A DNA stretch of 64,000 nucleotides from Ureibacillus acetophenoni (GCF_900220965.1 NZ_OBQC01000016.1:1-64000), one strand, 5' to 3'; counted from the stretch's first letter, positions 15,813 through 25,773 are shown. Numbers and translations are program-made. Notes: generated from the letters alone by a model not told the origin.

Positions 15813-16753
15813 TTCTCAGCGTACCTTTTTATAGGAACTATTGCTTTGTTGATGATACGGTTTAATATTGCCTCTTGAGTAATCCCCTCATATCTTGCTT
15901 CTGGTCTTAAAATGATTCTGTGTGCAAAAACATACGGTGCTAAATATTGAACATCATCTGGTATTACATAATCGCGGTTTTGCATTTTTGCGAATGCTTG
16001 AGAAGCTTTCATAAGTGCGATTGAAGCACGAGGACTTACACCTAGATATACCTCACTCACTTTTCTAGTTGCTCTTGCAATCTGTACAATATACGCTTTT
16101 ATAGAATCCTCTACATAAATATTTTTCACTTCTTCTTGAAGCTCTAATAATTCTTCTAGAGAAATAACCGAATCTAATGTACCGATTGGTTGATTATGTT
16201 CCGCACGTCTAAGTACTTCTACTTCTTCTTGTGGAGACGGATAACCCATTCGAATTTTCAGCATAAATCGATCTAACTGGGCCTCTGGTAATGGATATGT
16301 TCCTTCATATTCAATTGGATTTTGTGTTGCCATAACAAAAAACGGTTTTGGAATATGAATCGTTTGACCATCGATTGAAATCGATGCCTCTTCCATACTT
16401 TCTAATAATGCGGATTGTGTTTTAGGAGAAGTTCGATTGATTTCGTCAGCTAATACAATATTTCCTAAAATTGGACCTGGTCTAAATTCAAACTGTAATG
16501 TTTTCGGATTATATATTGAAACACCTATTACATCTGAAGGTAGTAAATCTGGTGTAAATTGAATACGTTTAAACTCCGCGCCAACGGATTTTGCTAGAGA
16601 ACGAACCATCATAGTTTTACCAACACCAGGGACATCTTCAAGTAAAACATGCCCACCTGCTAACATCGCAACAACACTTAATTGCGCAACTTCTCGTTTA
16701 CCAATCATTACTTTTTCTATATTACTAATTATTGATTCAATTTTTTGATGCAT
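15809..16753 (-). CDS. MoxR-family AAA+ ATPase (YeaC)
   Basis: A 314-residue MoxR ATPase. Walker A VPGVGKT is near residue 40, Walker B VLADEINR near 95, sensor-type MATQNPIEYEG and the C-terminal lid (YLGVSPRASIALMKASQAFA) are present. The family acts as a chaperone-like activator for partner proteins with VWA or DUF58 domains, here the next gene. I place the start at ATG 16753, behind GGGAGG; an in-frame TTG 27 bases upstream lies ahead of that site. First gene of the operon. Confidence 0.93.
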   Translation of the reverse strand: MHQKIESIISNIEKVMIGKREVAQLSVVAMLAGGHVLLEDVPGVGKTMMVRSLAKSVGAEFKRIQFTPDLLPSDVIGVSIYNPKTLQFEFRPGPILGNIVLADEINRTSPKTQSALLESMEEASISIDGQTIHIPKPFFVMATQNPIEYEGTYPLPEAQLDRFMLKIRMGYPSPQEEVEVLRRAEHNQPIGTLDSVISLEELLELQEEVKNIYVEDSIKAYIVQIARATRKVSEVYLGVSPRASIALMKASQAFAKMQNRDYVIPDDVQYLAPYVFAHRIILRPEARYEGITQEAILNRIINKAIVPIKRYAEK

Positions 16754-16939
16754 TTTCCAAACCTCCCAAGCAATCCCCAACAGTAGTCAGAATTTACAAA
16801 AAATATATTTAAAGCATAACGAAAACCTTGTTTGAAAACAACTAATTCATTTTAGTTTAATGTATTTTTACAATATGTAACAAACAGTATATATTCTTAA
16901 ACTTATCTATATATGTAAAACTTATACAATATAATAAAA

Positions 16940-16968
16940 AAAGCCTGCATCATTTTTGATACAGACTT
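16940..16968 (-). terminator. Terminator of the 16986-17330 gene
   Basis: On the minus strand AAGTCTGTATCA pairs with TGATGCAGGCTT and is followed by a T run. Confidence 0.8.
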
Positions 16969-16985
16969 ATTATTAAATTAGTAAT

Positions 16986-17330
16986 TTAAATGGACGAACG
17001 ATAAGTGCTTATTTGAGACTTCTTCGATACATGTTTTATTTTTGATGTCTTTTTTAATAGGTAATTATGAAGCTCAGCCATTGAATTGGCGTCACTTTGA
17101 ACCCCTTTTACAAAAATAGCTTTTCTATTATTTCTTATCAATCTCATTGGAGCATCTGTTTTTTGAGGTGCATTTCCCTGCTTTTCCTTACCGTTTTGAT
17201 GTTGAGTGGACTTTTCTCTCTTTTCTTCCCCTTCATCCAGCAATCGGAAGACGCGCTCATTTGTTTGTAAATATTGTCTGGAATTGCGGAAAACACTACT
17301 AGTTATACCTTGTATACGTGAAGTCCTCAT
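16986..17330 (-). CDS. Small basic hypothetical protein
   Basis: A 114-residue, strongly basic, hydrophilic protein, not recognised. The N-terminal part (MRTSRIQGITSSVFRNSRQY) is followed by a charged, Gln/Lys-rich low-complexity middle and a C-terminal block with RKAIFVKGVQSDANSMAELH. There is no signal peptide, membrane segment or metal motif. The start ATG 17330 follows an AGGGGG site; its own terminator makes it a single-gene unit between moxR and nadE. Confidence 0.65.
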   Translation of the reverse strand: MRTSRIQGITSSVFRNSRQYLQTNERVFRLLDEGEEKREKSTQHQNGKEKQGNAPQKTDAPMRLIRNNRKAIFVKGVQSDANSMAELHNYLLKKTSKIKHVSKKSQISTYRSSI

Positions 17331-17409
17331 GGTGCACTTACCCCCTTCCAATATAAATACAATATAGAATCTCTACCTTTAGTATCGGAGATAATTGGTA
17401 AAAGTAAAG

Positions 17410-17441
17410 AAAACCAGACTAAATTTACCTCGTCTGGTTTC
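17410..17441 (-). terminator. Terminator of the pncB-nadE operon
   Basis: On the minus strand AAACCAGAC, a 13-nt loop, GTCTGGTTT, then TCTTT. Lies just after the nadE stop. Confidence 0.8.
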
Positions 17442-17456
17442 CATTTCTCGTTTTCT

Positions 17457-18281
17457 TTATTTCCAAAAGTCATCAAAAACTGTTATCGGTAAATGGCGCT
17501 TATGCTGCGATCTTATATAATGACCCTCAATCACTTTACGTGATTCTTCTGGAACTTCTTTACCTTCTAAATAATCATCAATAACTTCATAAGTTACACC
17601 TAAAGCTGTTTCATCAGGAAGTGCAGGTCGTTCTTCTTCTAAATCAGCTGTTGGCGTTTTTAAGAAAAGATGCTCTGGACAACCTAAGTGAGCTAATAGC
17701 TGTCTACCTTGGCGTTTATTTAGTCTGAAAATCGGAGTTATATCGACTCCACCATCACCAAACTTTGTATAAAAACCTGTAACTGCTTCAGCAGCATGGT
17801 CTGTTCCTACAACAACTGCATTATTCATTGCAGCGATTGAATATTGAACTTTCATACGTTCGCGCGCTTTTTCGTTTCCTTTAGCATAATCACTTAATTC
17901 TATGCCAGCCTCTTTTAAAGATTTAACACTTGCATCAACTGCCGGTTTAATATCCACTGTAATTATTTTAGTAGGTCTTATAAATTGAATGGCATCTTGT
18001 GCATCTTGTTCATCTGCTTGTACACCGTAGGGAAGTCTTACTGCAAAATTCGTATATGTTTCTTCTCCTACTTCTTCATTTAACTCATCCACTGCAATTT
18101 GTACTAATTTACCTACTAACGTAGAATCTTGTCCACCACTAATAGCAATAACAAAACCTTTTAAAAATGAATGCTTTTTAGCGTATTCTTTTAAAAGATC
18201 TACGGATTTACGTACTTCATCTTCTGGATCTATTTTTGGTAGTACTTTTAATTCTTCAATGATTTTACTTTGCAAGTTCAT
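17457..18281 (-). CDS. nadE: Ammonia-dependent NAD+ synthetase
   Basis: A 274-residue enzyme making NAD+ from deamido-NAD+, ATP and ammonia. The P-loop SGGQDS (near residue 46), the [14 protein letters not shown] segment and [15 protein letters not shown] and [20 protein letters not shown] blocks are family hallmarks. The length and absence of an N-terminal nitrilase domain show that it is the ammonia-dependent form. It follows pncB by 16 bp and shares its transcript, so the pair carries out the last steps of nicotinate salvage. Confidence 0.96.
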   Translation of the reverse strand: MNLQSKIIEELKVLPKIDPEDEVRKSVDLLKEYAKKHSFLKGFVIAISGGQDSTLVGKLVQIAVDELNEEVGEETYTNFAVRLPYGVQADEQDAQDAIQFIRPTKIITVDIKPAVDASVKSLKEAGIELSDYAKGNEKARERMKVQYSIAAMNNAVVVGTDHAAEAVTGFYTKFGDGGVDITPIFRLNKRQGRQLLAHLGCPEHLFLKTPTADLEEERPALPDETALGVTYEVIDDYLEGKEVPEESRKVIEGHYIRSQHKRHLPITVFDDFWK

Positions 18282-18297
18282 GAGGCATTATTCCTCC

Positions 18298-19764
18298 TTA
18301 CATATTTTCCATGTTTTGAACCATTTCGCGCACTTCTTGAATATTTCTCATTTTGTTATCCCAACATTTTTGGCTTAAGTCTACAGGATATTCTTCTGGA
18401 TTTAGTGAGCGTTTGTACTCATCCCATAATTGGTCTAATCGTTCAAATGCATATTTTTGCATCTCCATAACAGAAGGACTACTGTATACAACTTCACCTT
18501 GATCAATTACTTTTTGATGTAAGTTTTGCGCTTCAAAATTTGTAACAAATTTTGAGATAAATGTATGGACTGGATGGAACATTTTAATTCGTTCTTCTGA
18601 GCTAGGGTCTTCATCTGCCATTACGATATAATCGCCTTCTGCTTTGCCGTTTGCTTTATTAATGATACGATATAAACTTTTTAAACCAGGTGTTGATACT
18701 TTTTCAGCATTTGCTGTTATTTTAATTGTATCTTCCATTTCACCGAACTCGTTTTCGATAGATACGATTTTGTATACAGCACCTAGAGCTGGTTGGTCGT
18801 ATGCTGTAATTAACTTCGTACCAATTCCCCAAGAGTCAACTTTTGCGCCCTGTGCTTTTAAGTTTAATATCGTGTACTCATCTAGATCGTTTGAAACGAT
18901 AATTTTAGCATCTTTGAATCCTGCTTCATCTAACATTTTGCGTGCTTCTTTTGATAGGAAGGAAATATCACCACTATCTAATCTTATTCCTATAAAGTTA
19001 ATTTTATCGCCCAATTCTTTTGCAACTCGAATAGCATTAGGAACACCTGATTTTAAAGTATTGTAAGTATCAACTAAAAAGACACAATCTTTATGTCTTG
19101 CTGCATAAGAATGGAATGCTTCATACTCACTCTTATAAGCTTGAACCATTGCATGTGCATGAGTTCCAGATACCGGAATATTAAATAACTTACCTGCTCT
19201 TACATTCGATGTTGAATTAAATCCACCGATAATTGCAGCACGTGCACCCCAGATTGCAGCATCCATTTCTTGTGCTCTTCTTGACCCAAATTCAGCAGCT
19301 ACATCGTTTGGAATTATATTTTTAATACGGCTTGCTTTTGTTGCTATAAGTGTTTGGTAATTTACAATATTTAAAAGGGCTGTCTCAATAAGTTGAGCTT
19401 CAGCTAAAGTTGCTTCAATTCGAACTAATGGCTCGTTTGCAAATACTATTTCGCCTTCAACTACTGAATACATTGAACCTGTAAAACGAACCGTCTTTAA
19501 ATATTCAATATAGTCATCTTGATATCCTAGCTGTTTCAAATATTCGATATCTGATTTGCTAAATCGGAAGTTCTTTAAATAATCTAACATGCGCTCTAAT
19601 CCAGCAAAAACTGCGTAGCCATTTCCGAATGGTAATTTACGGAAATACAACTCAAAGATCGCCTTACGATTATGAATTCCATCAGCCCAATAACTTTCTG
19701 CCATATTTATTTGGTATAAATCTGTGTGTAAAGATAAGCTATCGTCTGGGTAATTTGTTTTCAT
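18298..19764 (-). CDS. pncB: Nicotinate phosphoribosyltransferase
   Basis: A 488-residue enzyme that turns nicotinate and PRPP into nicotinate mononucleotide in NAD salvage. The N-terminal TDLYQINMAESYW, the GSRRAQEMDAAIWGARAA block, the SGTHAHAMVQAY motif with the regulatory histidine, and the VSNDLDEYTI and DSWGIGTKLITAYDQPALG blocks match the family. First gene of the pncB-nadE operon; the nadE ribosome binding site overlaps its stop region. Confidence 0.96.
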   Translation of the reverse strand: MKTNYPDDSLSLHTDLYQINMAESYWADGIHNRKAIFELYFRKLPFGNGYAVFAGLERMLDYLKNFRFSKSDIEYLKQLGYQDDYIEYLKTVRFTGSMYSVVEGEIVFANEPLVRIEATLAEAQLIETALLNIVNYQTLIATKASRIKNIIPNDVAAEFGSRRAQEMDAAIWGARAAIIGGFNSTSNVRAGKLFNIPVSGTHAHAMVQAYKSEYEAFHSYAARHKDCVFLVDTYNTLKSGVPNAIRVAKELGDKINFIGIRLDSGDISFLSKEARKMLDEAGFKDAKIIVSNDLDEYTILNLKAQGAKVDSWGIGTKLITAYDQPALGAVYKIVSIENEFGEMEDTIKITANAEKVSTPGLKSLYRIINKANGKAEGDYIVMADEDPSSEERIKMFHPVHTFISKFVTNFEAQNLHQKVIDQGEVVYSSPSVMEMQKYAFERLDQLWDEYKRSLNPEEYPVDLSQKCWDNKMRNIQEVREMVQNMENM

Positions 19765-19942
19765 AAGAAGTCCCTTCTTCCAATTTCATAATTAGTCATA
19801 GTATACACTATTTGTAAAATGTAGAGTAAAAATCAGTTATTCTAATAATTAAGCTCATACTAATTTTATATTAGACTGTCTATTTTTTGTTTAATAAATG
19901 CTTATACACTAAAAATTTCAATTGAAACGGAGACTTACCCAT

Positions 19943-20668
19943 ATGGACAATCTAGAAACTTCAATACAATTTCAAAATGTTAGTTACCAAAGAAATGAAA
20001 CAATAATTCTCAATAACGTGTCAGGAGATATATATAAAGGAAAAATTACCGCGCTTGTCGGACCTTCGGGTGCAGGCAAAACAACGTTACTAAAATTATG
20101 TAATGGATTAATCTCACCTACAAACGGTGACATTTTAGTTGAACATAAACATATCACCGATTTTGAACCCACATCTCTAAGACGACAAGTTGGTATTGTC
20201 TTACAAAACGCACCCATAATTCGTGGATCTGTATTTGAAAATTTAGCGCTACCTCTCAAGTTACAAAAAAAGAATTTATCCAAAGATGAAGCAACAGCAA
20301 TGTTAACTACCGTCGGACTAGAGGATAGCTTCCTAAATAGAGATGCCTCTGATCTATCTGGTGGACAAAAACAAAAGCTGGCTATAGCCCGTACATTAAT
20401 TAATCGACCTAAAATATTATTAATGGATGAAATCACTTCAGCACTCGATCCAATTTCCACAAACGAAATTGAACAGCTCATCGTTAATATAAAAGAAAAA
20501 TATGGGGTAACTATTGTTTGGATTACTCATAATATCGAACAAGCTAAGGAACTTGGAGATTTCATATGGGTAATGATGAAGGGTCAATTAATAGAAAGTG
20601 GAGATCATTCAATTTTTAGCAGTACAAGAAATATTAAAGTACAACAATTTTTTGAAGGGAAAATTTAA
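19943..20668 (+). CDS. ABC transporter ATP-binding protein (FetA/YbbL-like)
   Basis: A 241-residue nucleotide-binding subunit. Walker A GPSGAGKTTLL, Q-loop VGIVLQNAPI, signature LSGGQKQKLAIARTL, Walker B ILLMDEITSALD and H-loop ITHN are all intact. The partner gene one base downstream encodes a UPF0014/FetB-type permease, the pair described in E. coli as an iron exporter; the transported substrate here is inferred from that. The ATG start 19943 is ten bases after GGAG; a TTG seven codons upstream is less likely. Confidence 0.88.
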   Translation: MDNLETSIQFQNVSYQRNETIILNNVSGDIYKGKITALVGPSGAGKTTLLKLCNGLISPTNGDILVEHKHITDFEPTSLRRQVGIVLQNAPIIRGSVFENLALPLKLQKKNLSKDEATAMLTTVGLEDSFLNRDASDLSGGQKQKLAIARTLINRPKILLMDEITSALDPISTNEIEQLIVNIKEKYGVTIVWITHNIEQAKELGDFIWVMMKGQLIESGDHSIFSSTRNIKVQQFFEGKI

Positions 20669-20669
20669 T

Positions 20670-21434
20670 ATGACATATACATCTTTGGCATTAACACTCA
20701 TCTTTGTATTAATCCCGCTTATTTTATCTAGAACATTACAATTAGGCCTTGAAAAAGACACGATTTTTGCAACAGTACGTTCCATTATTCAACTTTTAGC
20801 AGTAGGTTATGTATTAAAATTTGTCTTTGATTCAGATAGCTACATATACATTTTCTTAATGATTGCCTTGATGATTGTTGCTGCTACTTTAAATGCAAGA
20901 AAAAAAGGGAAAACAATCAGAGGTATTACATGGAAAATAGCAACGACTTTAATTATTGTTGAAGTAGTGACACAAAGTATTTTACTTGGATTAAATATCG
21001 TTCCAGCTACGGCTCAATATATAATCCCTATTAGCGGAATGTTAATCGGTAATTCTATGGTTCTTTCAATTTTGTTTTTAAATCGTTTTACCGCAGAAAT
21101 CGAATCAAATAAAGATTCTATTGAATTGATACTTTCACTAGGTGGTACTCCAAAACAAGCAGTTCATACTCAGCTTATTAATGCAATTAAAGCAAGTATG
21201 ATTCCAACAATTGAAAGCCAGAAAACGATTGGTCTTGTACAACTACCAGGGATGATGAGTGGACAAATTATCGGAGGAGCCGATCCCGTTGTCGCAGTTC
21301 AATTTCAAATATTAATCATTTTTGCACTGTTAACGACTGCAGCACTGTCTAGTATCTTAGTCGGCTTTTTATCGTACCCAACCTTATTTAATGAAAGAAT
21401 TCAATTTTTAGAAGCTAATAATCAGAAGATTTAA
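20670..21434 (+). CDS. ABC transporter permease, UPF0014/FetB family
   Basis: A 254-residue membrane protein with about seven hydrophobic segments. The block RFTAEIESNKDSIELILSLG and the motif IGLVQLPGMMSGQIIGGADP (near residue 190) define the UPF0014/FetB family. It begins one base after the ATPase stop and forms a two-gene exporter with it. E. coli FetAB is reported to export iron and raise resistance to oxidative stress; function here is by family only. Confidence 0.88.
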   Translation: MTYTSLALTLIFVLIPLILSRTLQLGLEKDTIFATVRSIIQLLAVGYVLKFVFDSDSYIYIFLMIALMIVAATLNARKKGKTIRGITWKIATTLIIVEVVTQSILLGLNIVPATAQYIIPISGMLIGNSMVLSILFLNRFTAEIESNKDSIELILSLGGTPKQAVHTQLINAIKASMIPTIESQKTIGLVQLPGMMSGQIIGGADPVVAVQFQILIIFALLTTAALSSILVGFLSYPTLFNERIQFLEANNQKI

Positions 21435-21506
21435 ACTATTAATAATTTTAAACTAGAATTTTCTAACTATGTTATAATTTTTAGAAAAAAGAAGGAGTTA
21501 ATATAT

Positions 21507-22484
21507 ATGCCATTGCTTAGAGACTTTTTCATTCAATTATCTGAAAATCAATTATTAAACAACGCTGCACAAAAATATGGTCTTAAATTAGGAGCACAAA
21601 GTGTAGTGGCTGGAACGAATATTGAAGAAGCTATCGAAAGTATGAAGGAATTAAACCGACTAGGCATTTCTTGTACTGTTGATAATTTAGGTGAATTCGT
21701 ATATGAAAAATCAGAAGCTATTAAAGCAAAAGATGAAATTTTAGCAGTAATTGAAGCGATTCACGAAAATGGTATAGATTCTCACATTTCAGTTAAACCA
21801 TCTCAAGTAGGTTTAGATATCGACTATGACTTTTGTTATGATAACTTAATGGAGATAGTTGGAAAAGCTCATCAATACAATATGCATGTAAATTTCGATC
21901 AAGAAACATACGATCGCCTTCAACCAACCTTTGAATTAATGGAAAAAATTTCAGAAACATACGACAACATAGGAACTGTGATCCAAGCATATTTCTTTAA
22001 CGCGAAAGAAAACATTGAAAAATATAAAGACTATCGTTTACGTCTTGTTAAAGGAGCTTATAAAGAATCTGCAGAAGTTGCTTATCAAGATAAGCTCGAT
22101 ATCGATTTGAATTTCATTGAACTAATTGAATATCATCTATTGCACGGTAAATTCACATCAATCGCTACTCATGATCATAACGTTATTAACCACGTTAAAC
22201 AGTTTGTAAAAGATCATAATATCTCTAAGGATAAATTTGAATTCCAAATGCTTTATGGATTCCGTAAAGAAATGCAATTAGAACTTGCAAAAGAAGGTTA
22301 TAACTTCTGTACTTATGTACCTTTTGGTAGTGACTGGTATGGCTATTTCATGCGTCGCCTAGCAGAACGTCCACAAAATATTAATCTAGTAACTAAACAA
22401 GTATTTAATAAGAAAACAAATACAGTTCTTGGAGTGGCAGCTGCTGCTTTCATCTTAGGACGTTTAACTAAAAGAAATAAATAA
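21507..22484 (+). CDS. Proline dehydrogenase (FAD-dependent)
   Basis: A 325-residue monofunctional proline dehydrogenase oxidising proline to pyrroline-5-carboxylate. The TIM-barrel motifs are visible: SVKPSQVGLDID, VNFDQETYDR, IQAYFF, RLVKGAYKES, ATHDH, FQMLYGFRKEM and the C-terminal YVPFGSDWYGYFMRRLAERP that binds proline. The start ATG follows AGAAGGAG. The P5C dehydrogenase partner is not next to it. It shares a bidirectional terminator with desR. Confidence 0.94.
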   Translation: MPLLRDFFIQLSENQLLNNAAQKYGLKLGAQSVVAGTNIEEAIESMKELNRLGISCTVDNLGEFVYEKSEAIKAKDEILAVIEAIHENGIDSHISVKPSQVGLDIDYDFCYDNLMEIVGKAHQYNMHVNFDQETYDRLQPTFELMEKISETYDNIGTVIQAYFFNAKENIEKYKDYRLRLVKGAYKESAEVAYQDKLDIDLNFIELIEYHLLHGKFTSIATHDHNVINHVKQFVKDHNISKDKFEFQMLYGFRKEMQLELAKEGYNFCTYVPFGSDWYGYFMRRLAERPQNINLVTKQVFNKKTNTVLGVAAAAFILGRLTKRNK

Positions 22485-22497
22485 AATATGAAATAAT

Positions 22498-22534
22498 AAA
22501 TAGGCTAACAATCTGCTAGATTGATAGCCTATTT
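22498..22534. terminator. Bidirectional terminator between proline dehydrogenase gene and desR
   Basis: AATAGGCTAACAATCT pairs with AGATTGATAGCCTATT across a 3-nt loop, with T runs on both strands. It serves the two convergent genes. Confidence 0.85.
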
Positions 22535-22544
22535 TAGTTACAAA

Positions 22545-23156
22545 TTATTTATTCCAACCTTTTTCTTTAAAACGGGAAATGGCCTCAATACGATTTCCAA
22601 CACCTAATTTATCTAATATCGTTGAAATGTAATTGCGGACAGTTCCCTGAGACAAAAACAATTCAGAAGCAATCTCCTTTGTTGTTTTGCCCTCAGCCAC
22701 CAGTTCTAGCACTTGACTTTCACGGTCAGTCAACGGGTTTTCACTTTCATCTTCATATACAAAATCCACTAATTCCGGTGCAAAAATTCTTTTTCCATCA
22801 ATAATCGTTCGAATCGATTGGACTAACTCTTCAATAGGACTATCCTTCAGTAAATAACCTCTAACTCCCGCTTTACGTGCTCTTTCAAAATAACCAGGTC
22901 GTGCAAACGTAGTTAGAATGATAATCTTACAATCACTTTGAATAGAATGTAAATGTTCTGCCGCATCTAAACCAGTTTTCAAAGGCATTTCAATATCCAT
23001 AATACAAATATCTGGTTGTAGTTGTTCAACAAGTTTAATGGCTTCTTCACCATTTTTTGCAAGCCCTACTACTTCCATGTCTTCTTCCATATTAAGCAGT
23101 GATTTCATCGCTCCTAAGAGCATTCCTTGATCCTCAGCTATAACAATTCGAATCAA
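22545..23156 (-). CDS. desR: Response regulator DesR (membrane fluidity)
   Basis: A 203-residue NarL-type regulator. The receiver domain has Asp54 as phosphoacceptor (CIMDIEMP) and TTFARPGYFERA, the output is a LuxR-type helix-turn-helix (NPLTDRESQVLELVAEGKTT). It is very close to B. subtilis DesR, which activates the desaturase gene in the cold. I place the start at a TTG (23156) that gives MIRIVIAEDQ, matching the family N terminus; one base separates it from the desK stop. Confidence 0.93.
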   Translation of the reverse strand: MIRIVIAEDQGMLLGAMKSLLNMEEDMEVVGLAKNGEEAIKLVEQLQPDICIMDIEMPLKTGLDAAEHLHSIQSDCKIIILTTFARPGYFERARKAGVRGYLLKDSPIEELVQSIRTIIDGKRIFAPELVDFVYEDESENPLTDRESQVLELVAEGKTTKEIASELFLSQGTVRNYISTILDKLGVGNRIEAISRFKEKGWNK

Positions 23157-23157
23157 A

Positions 23158-24285
23158 TCATTCACTCCTCTCCTGATGTGTAATGGCAAGTGGAACTGAT
23201 ATGTTTAGTGTCGTACCTTTATTACTGTCTAACGAAATTGAACCATTGATAAATTCAAGTCGCTCTTCCATTCCTCTTAAACCGTTACCATAAAAATTAT
23301 CATTTTGACTGATCCCTTTACCATCGTCATGAATTTTGATAAATATTTCATTATCATCTTGTCCAATCGTAATTATGCACTTTTTAGCATGACTATGCTT
23401 TACTACATTGGTAATACCTTCTTTTAAGCACATACTTAATACATTCTCTACTAAAACTGGCATGTTTAGGTGTTGAATATCTCCAACAATTTCATACCTT
23501 ATGTTAGCTACAGTTAGTAGTTGTTCAACACGGATTAATTCTTCTCTTAATTTAATCGCCCGCATATTGGAAACGAGTTCTCGTACTTCCTTTAAAGCAA
23601 TACTTGCTGTATGGCGGATATCTTTTAGTTCACTTACTGCATCATCTGGATTTTTTGATACAAGACGATTTGCAAGATCACTTTTCAAGACGATTAGTGA
23701 TAACTTTTGACCAAGTGTATCGTGCAAATCACGTGCTATACGTTGACGTTCTTCATAAATGATTAACTCTGCAATTCGCTCTTTAGCAACCTCAAGTTCA
23801 CCCTCCAAATTTTCCCTTTTATTTCGACTATATAATGTAAATGGCAGTAATACAACCCCAAGTACTGTAATAATAAGAAACGGAGTTTGTGAAAGAAATA
23901 GGTTTAAATTTAGGAAGTATCCAAATACAATGGATATCACTGTAAAGCCAATATGTAGTCCATACATAATATAAAATCCGACAGCATTACGGATATTCCC
24001 TATAAAGAACGCAGTAAACAATGATAAATAAACATATCCGAACATTAAAGTCATAATGACGTTTAATACCATTTCAAAACTAATCCACATGTATACAAGT
24101 CCATTTTTTGAGTTAAAGGACAACCAGTGGGATATAAAATAGATAAGTACTAATACAATACCTATAATAATTTGAATATATGAATAAGAACGAACGAGAA
24201 AATAAAAAGGCAAAATGCAAAAAATAATCCAAACATAAATACTAATCCAAGGGTTTTTCGGGAAAATCGTATACCAACTTTGCAT
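23158..24285 (-). CDS. desK: Sensor histidine kinase DesK
   Basis: A 375-residue membrane thermosensor kinase. There are five or six hydrophobic segments (about 10-150), a coiled-coil linker, the HisKA_3 box with His188 (RQRIARDLHDTLGQK, same number as in B. subtilis DesK) and an HATPase domain (EGITNVVKHSHA, DDGKGI, GLRGMEER). It phosphorylates DesR when membrane lipids become ordered. ATG 24285 is preceded by GTGAGG; an in-frame GTG four codons upstream lies in that site. Cotranscribed with desR. Confidence 0.93.
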   Translation of the reverse strand: MQSWYTIFPKNPWISIYVWIIFCILPFYFLVRSYSYIQIIIGIVLVLIYFISHWLSFNSKNGLVYMWISFEMVLNVIMTLMFGYVYLSLFTAFFIGNIRNAVGFYIMYGLHIGFTVISIVFGYFLNLNLFLSQTPFLIITVLGVVLLPFTLYSRNKRENLEGELEVAKERIAELIIYEERQRIARDLHDTLGQKLSLIVLKSDLANRLVSKNPDDAVSELKDIRHTASIALKEVRELVSNMRAIKLREELIRVEQLLTVANIRYEIVGDIQHLNMPVLVENVLSMCLKEGITNVVKHSHAKKCIITIGQDDNEIFIKIHDDGKGISQNDNFYGNGLRGMEERLEFINGSISLDSNKGTTLNISVPLAITHQERSE

Positions 24286-24370
24286 TATAGACCTCACAGT
24301 ATATTTGTTTTCCTTATATTATAACAGTAGAACAATTTTCTAACACTTACTCCTTATCAGTAAAAGGAAA

Positions 24371-24399
24371 AGTCTCAAAAGTAACTTGGTACTTTTGAG
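24371..24399 (-). terminator. Terminator between des and desK
   Basis: On the minus strand GTCTCAAAAGTA pairs with TACTTTTGAGAC, followed by TTTTCC. Read-through or a separate promoter is needed for desK. Confidence 0.8.
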
Positions 24400-24411
24400 A
24401 CAAATTCCTCC

Positions 24412-25446
24412 TTACGCATGAATTGATTTATTATTTTTCACTGGCACTTTTCTATCTACTTCTTTAAAAGTGACAAACTTTTTCTGCTTAGGGTCATATA
24501 GTTTGTATCTAATAGACTCAAGACTTGTTTTAAGCGTGATTGTTGTTGCTTTTTGTAACGGTGTGATTGACTCATGCGCCTCTTCTAGCTTATAGTTCGG
24601 AACTCTTGGCGCTAGATGGTGCACATGATGGTACCCGATATTACCCGTTACCCACTGTAATACTTTTGGTAATTTATAAAACGAGCTACCTTCAACCGCA
24701 GCTTTCACGTAATCCCACTCTGGATCGTATTCAAAATACGAATCTTCATACGTATGTTGAATGTAGAATAACCAAATCCCCATTGAACCTGCTGCAAACA
24801 ATGTAATTCCATGAACTAGTAAAAACGATTGCCATCCAAAGAAATAAATCAGTGTTGCACAAAGTAATAACACCATTAAGTTAATAAAGTGTGTATTTAA
24901 ACGTTCTTTTTTCTTCGCATCTTTTTTATTAAAACGATTTAATACTAGCACTAAATAAAGCGGTCCTAAACCAAACATAACAATCGGGTTACGATACAAA
25001 CGGTATCCAAGACGACCTAATTTAGATTTCGCTAAGTATTCATCAACAGTAAGCATATCAATATCACCAATACCGCGCTTATCAAGATTTCCACTAGAAG
25101 CATGGTGAATTAAATGTTCTCTTCTCCATTTCATATATGGAAATGACGTTAAAATCCCAGTTATATTCCCTACAATATCATTTGCTTTTTTATTCTTAAA
25201 GAACGATCCATGTGTACAGTCATGGAAAATGATAAAGGTTCTAACTAAGAAAGCCGAAGATAAAACTCCACAAGCTACAGCATACCAAGGGGAAAATTGT
25301 ACTAAGTAATACCCCGCAGACCACAATAGTAAAAGTGGAATGATGGTGTTAATCATCTGCATTATACTCTTATTTCTTTCAGCTTTTGCATATGCAGCCA
25401 CTTCTTTACGTAACTGTTTTGTTTTTTCTGCATCATTCATAGTCAC
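24412..25446 (-). CDS. des: Acyl-lipid fatty acid desaturase
   Basis: A 344-residue membrane desaturase that adds a cis double bond to phospholipid acyl chains (delta-5 in B. subtilis). The three histidine boxes are HDCTHGSFF (from residue 75), HLIHH (111-115) and HHVHH near 275; several membrane helices lie between. The GTG start follows GAGGGAG by seven bases; an ATG two codons later is possible. The gene stands upstream of desK-desR, as in B. subtilis, and should be their main target. Confidence 0.95.
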   Translation of the reverse strand: MTMNDAEKTKQLRKEVAAYAKAERNKSIMQMINTIIPLLLLWSAGYYLVQFSPWYAVACGVLSSAFLVRTFIIFHDCTHGSFFKNKKANDIVGNITGILTSFPYMKWRREHLIHHASSGNLDKRGIGDIDMLTVDEYLAKSKLGRLGYRLYRNPIVMFGLGPLYLVLVLNRFNKKDAKKKERLNTHFINLMVLLLCATLIYFFGWQSFLLVHGITLFAAGSMGIWLFYIQHTYEDSYFEYDPEWDYVKAAVEGSSFYKLPKVLQWVTGNIGYHHVHHLAPRVPNYKLEEAHESITPLQKATTITLKTSLESIRYKLYDPKQKKFVTFKEVDRKVPVKNNKSIHA

Positions 25447-25773
25447 TTAAAAACTCCCTCTTTCTAGCTAATTAATTACTTTTATCATACAAACATTCAT
25501 TCACCTGGAATAGAATCAAACATCACTAGATATTCATTACAAATGTCATAGTATAACGATGCTATTCATGTGAATGAGAATGTATAATAATACAAGATAA
25601 AATTATCTTAATAATAGTATTGGAATAGTTTTTCTCATTATGTGTGACACTTGTCATGAATAATGTTGGTTTAAAATGCTAGATTTTTTAGTTTATTTCT
25701 TTCATATGTGTTAATTGACCGATGTTTTTAAACATAAAAATGGCCAGAGGTAATTACCTCTAGCCTTAATTTT
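25447..25773 (-). promoter_or_regulatory. des upstream region with candidate DesR operators
   Basis: No gene. On either strand two palindromes stand out upstream of des: AAGATAA/TTATCTT (25594-25609) and TGACAC/TTGTCA (25645-25656), with a similar TGACATTTGTAA at about 25543-25554 on the minus strand. They are candidate DesR binding sites. A terminator for the gene at 25774 is at 25741-25764. Confidence 0.4.
25741..25764 (-). terminator. Terminator of the solute-binding protein gene
   Basis: On the minus strand GGCTAGAGGTAA pairs with TTACCTCTGGCC, followed by ATTTTTATG. Confidence 0.75.
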
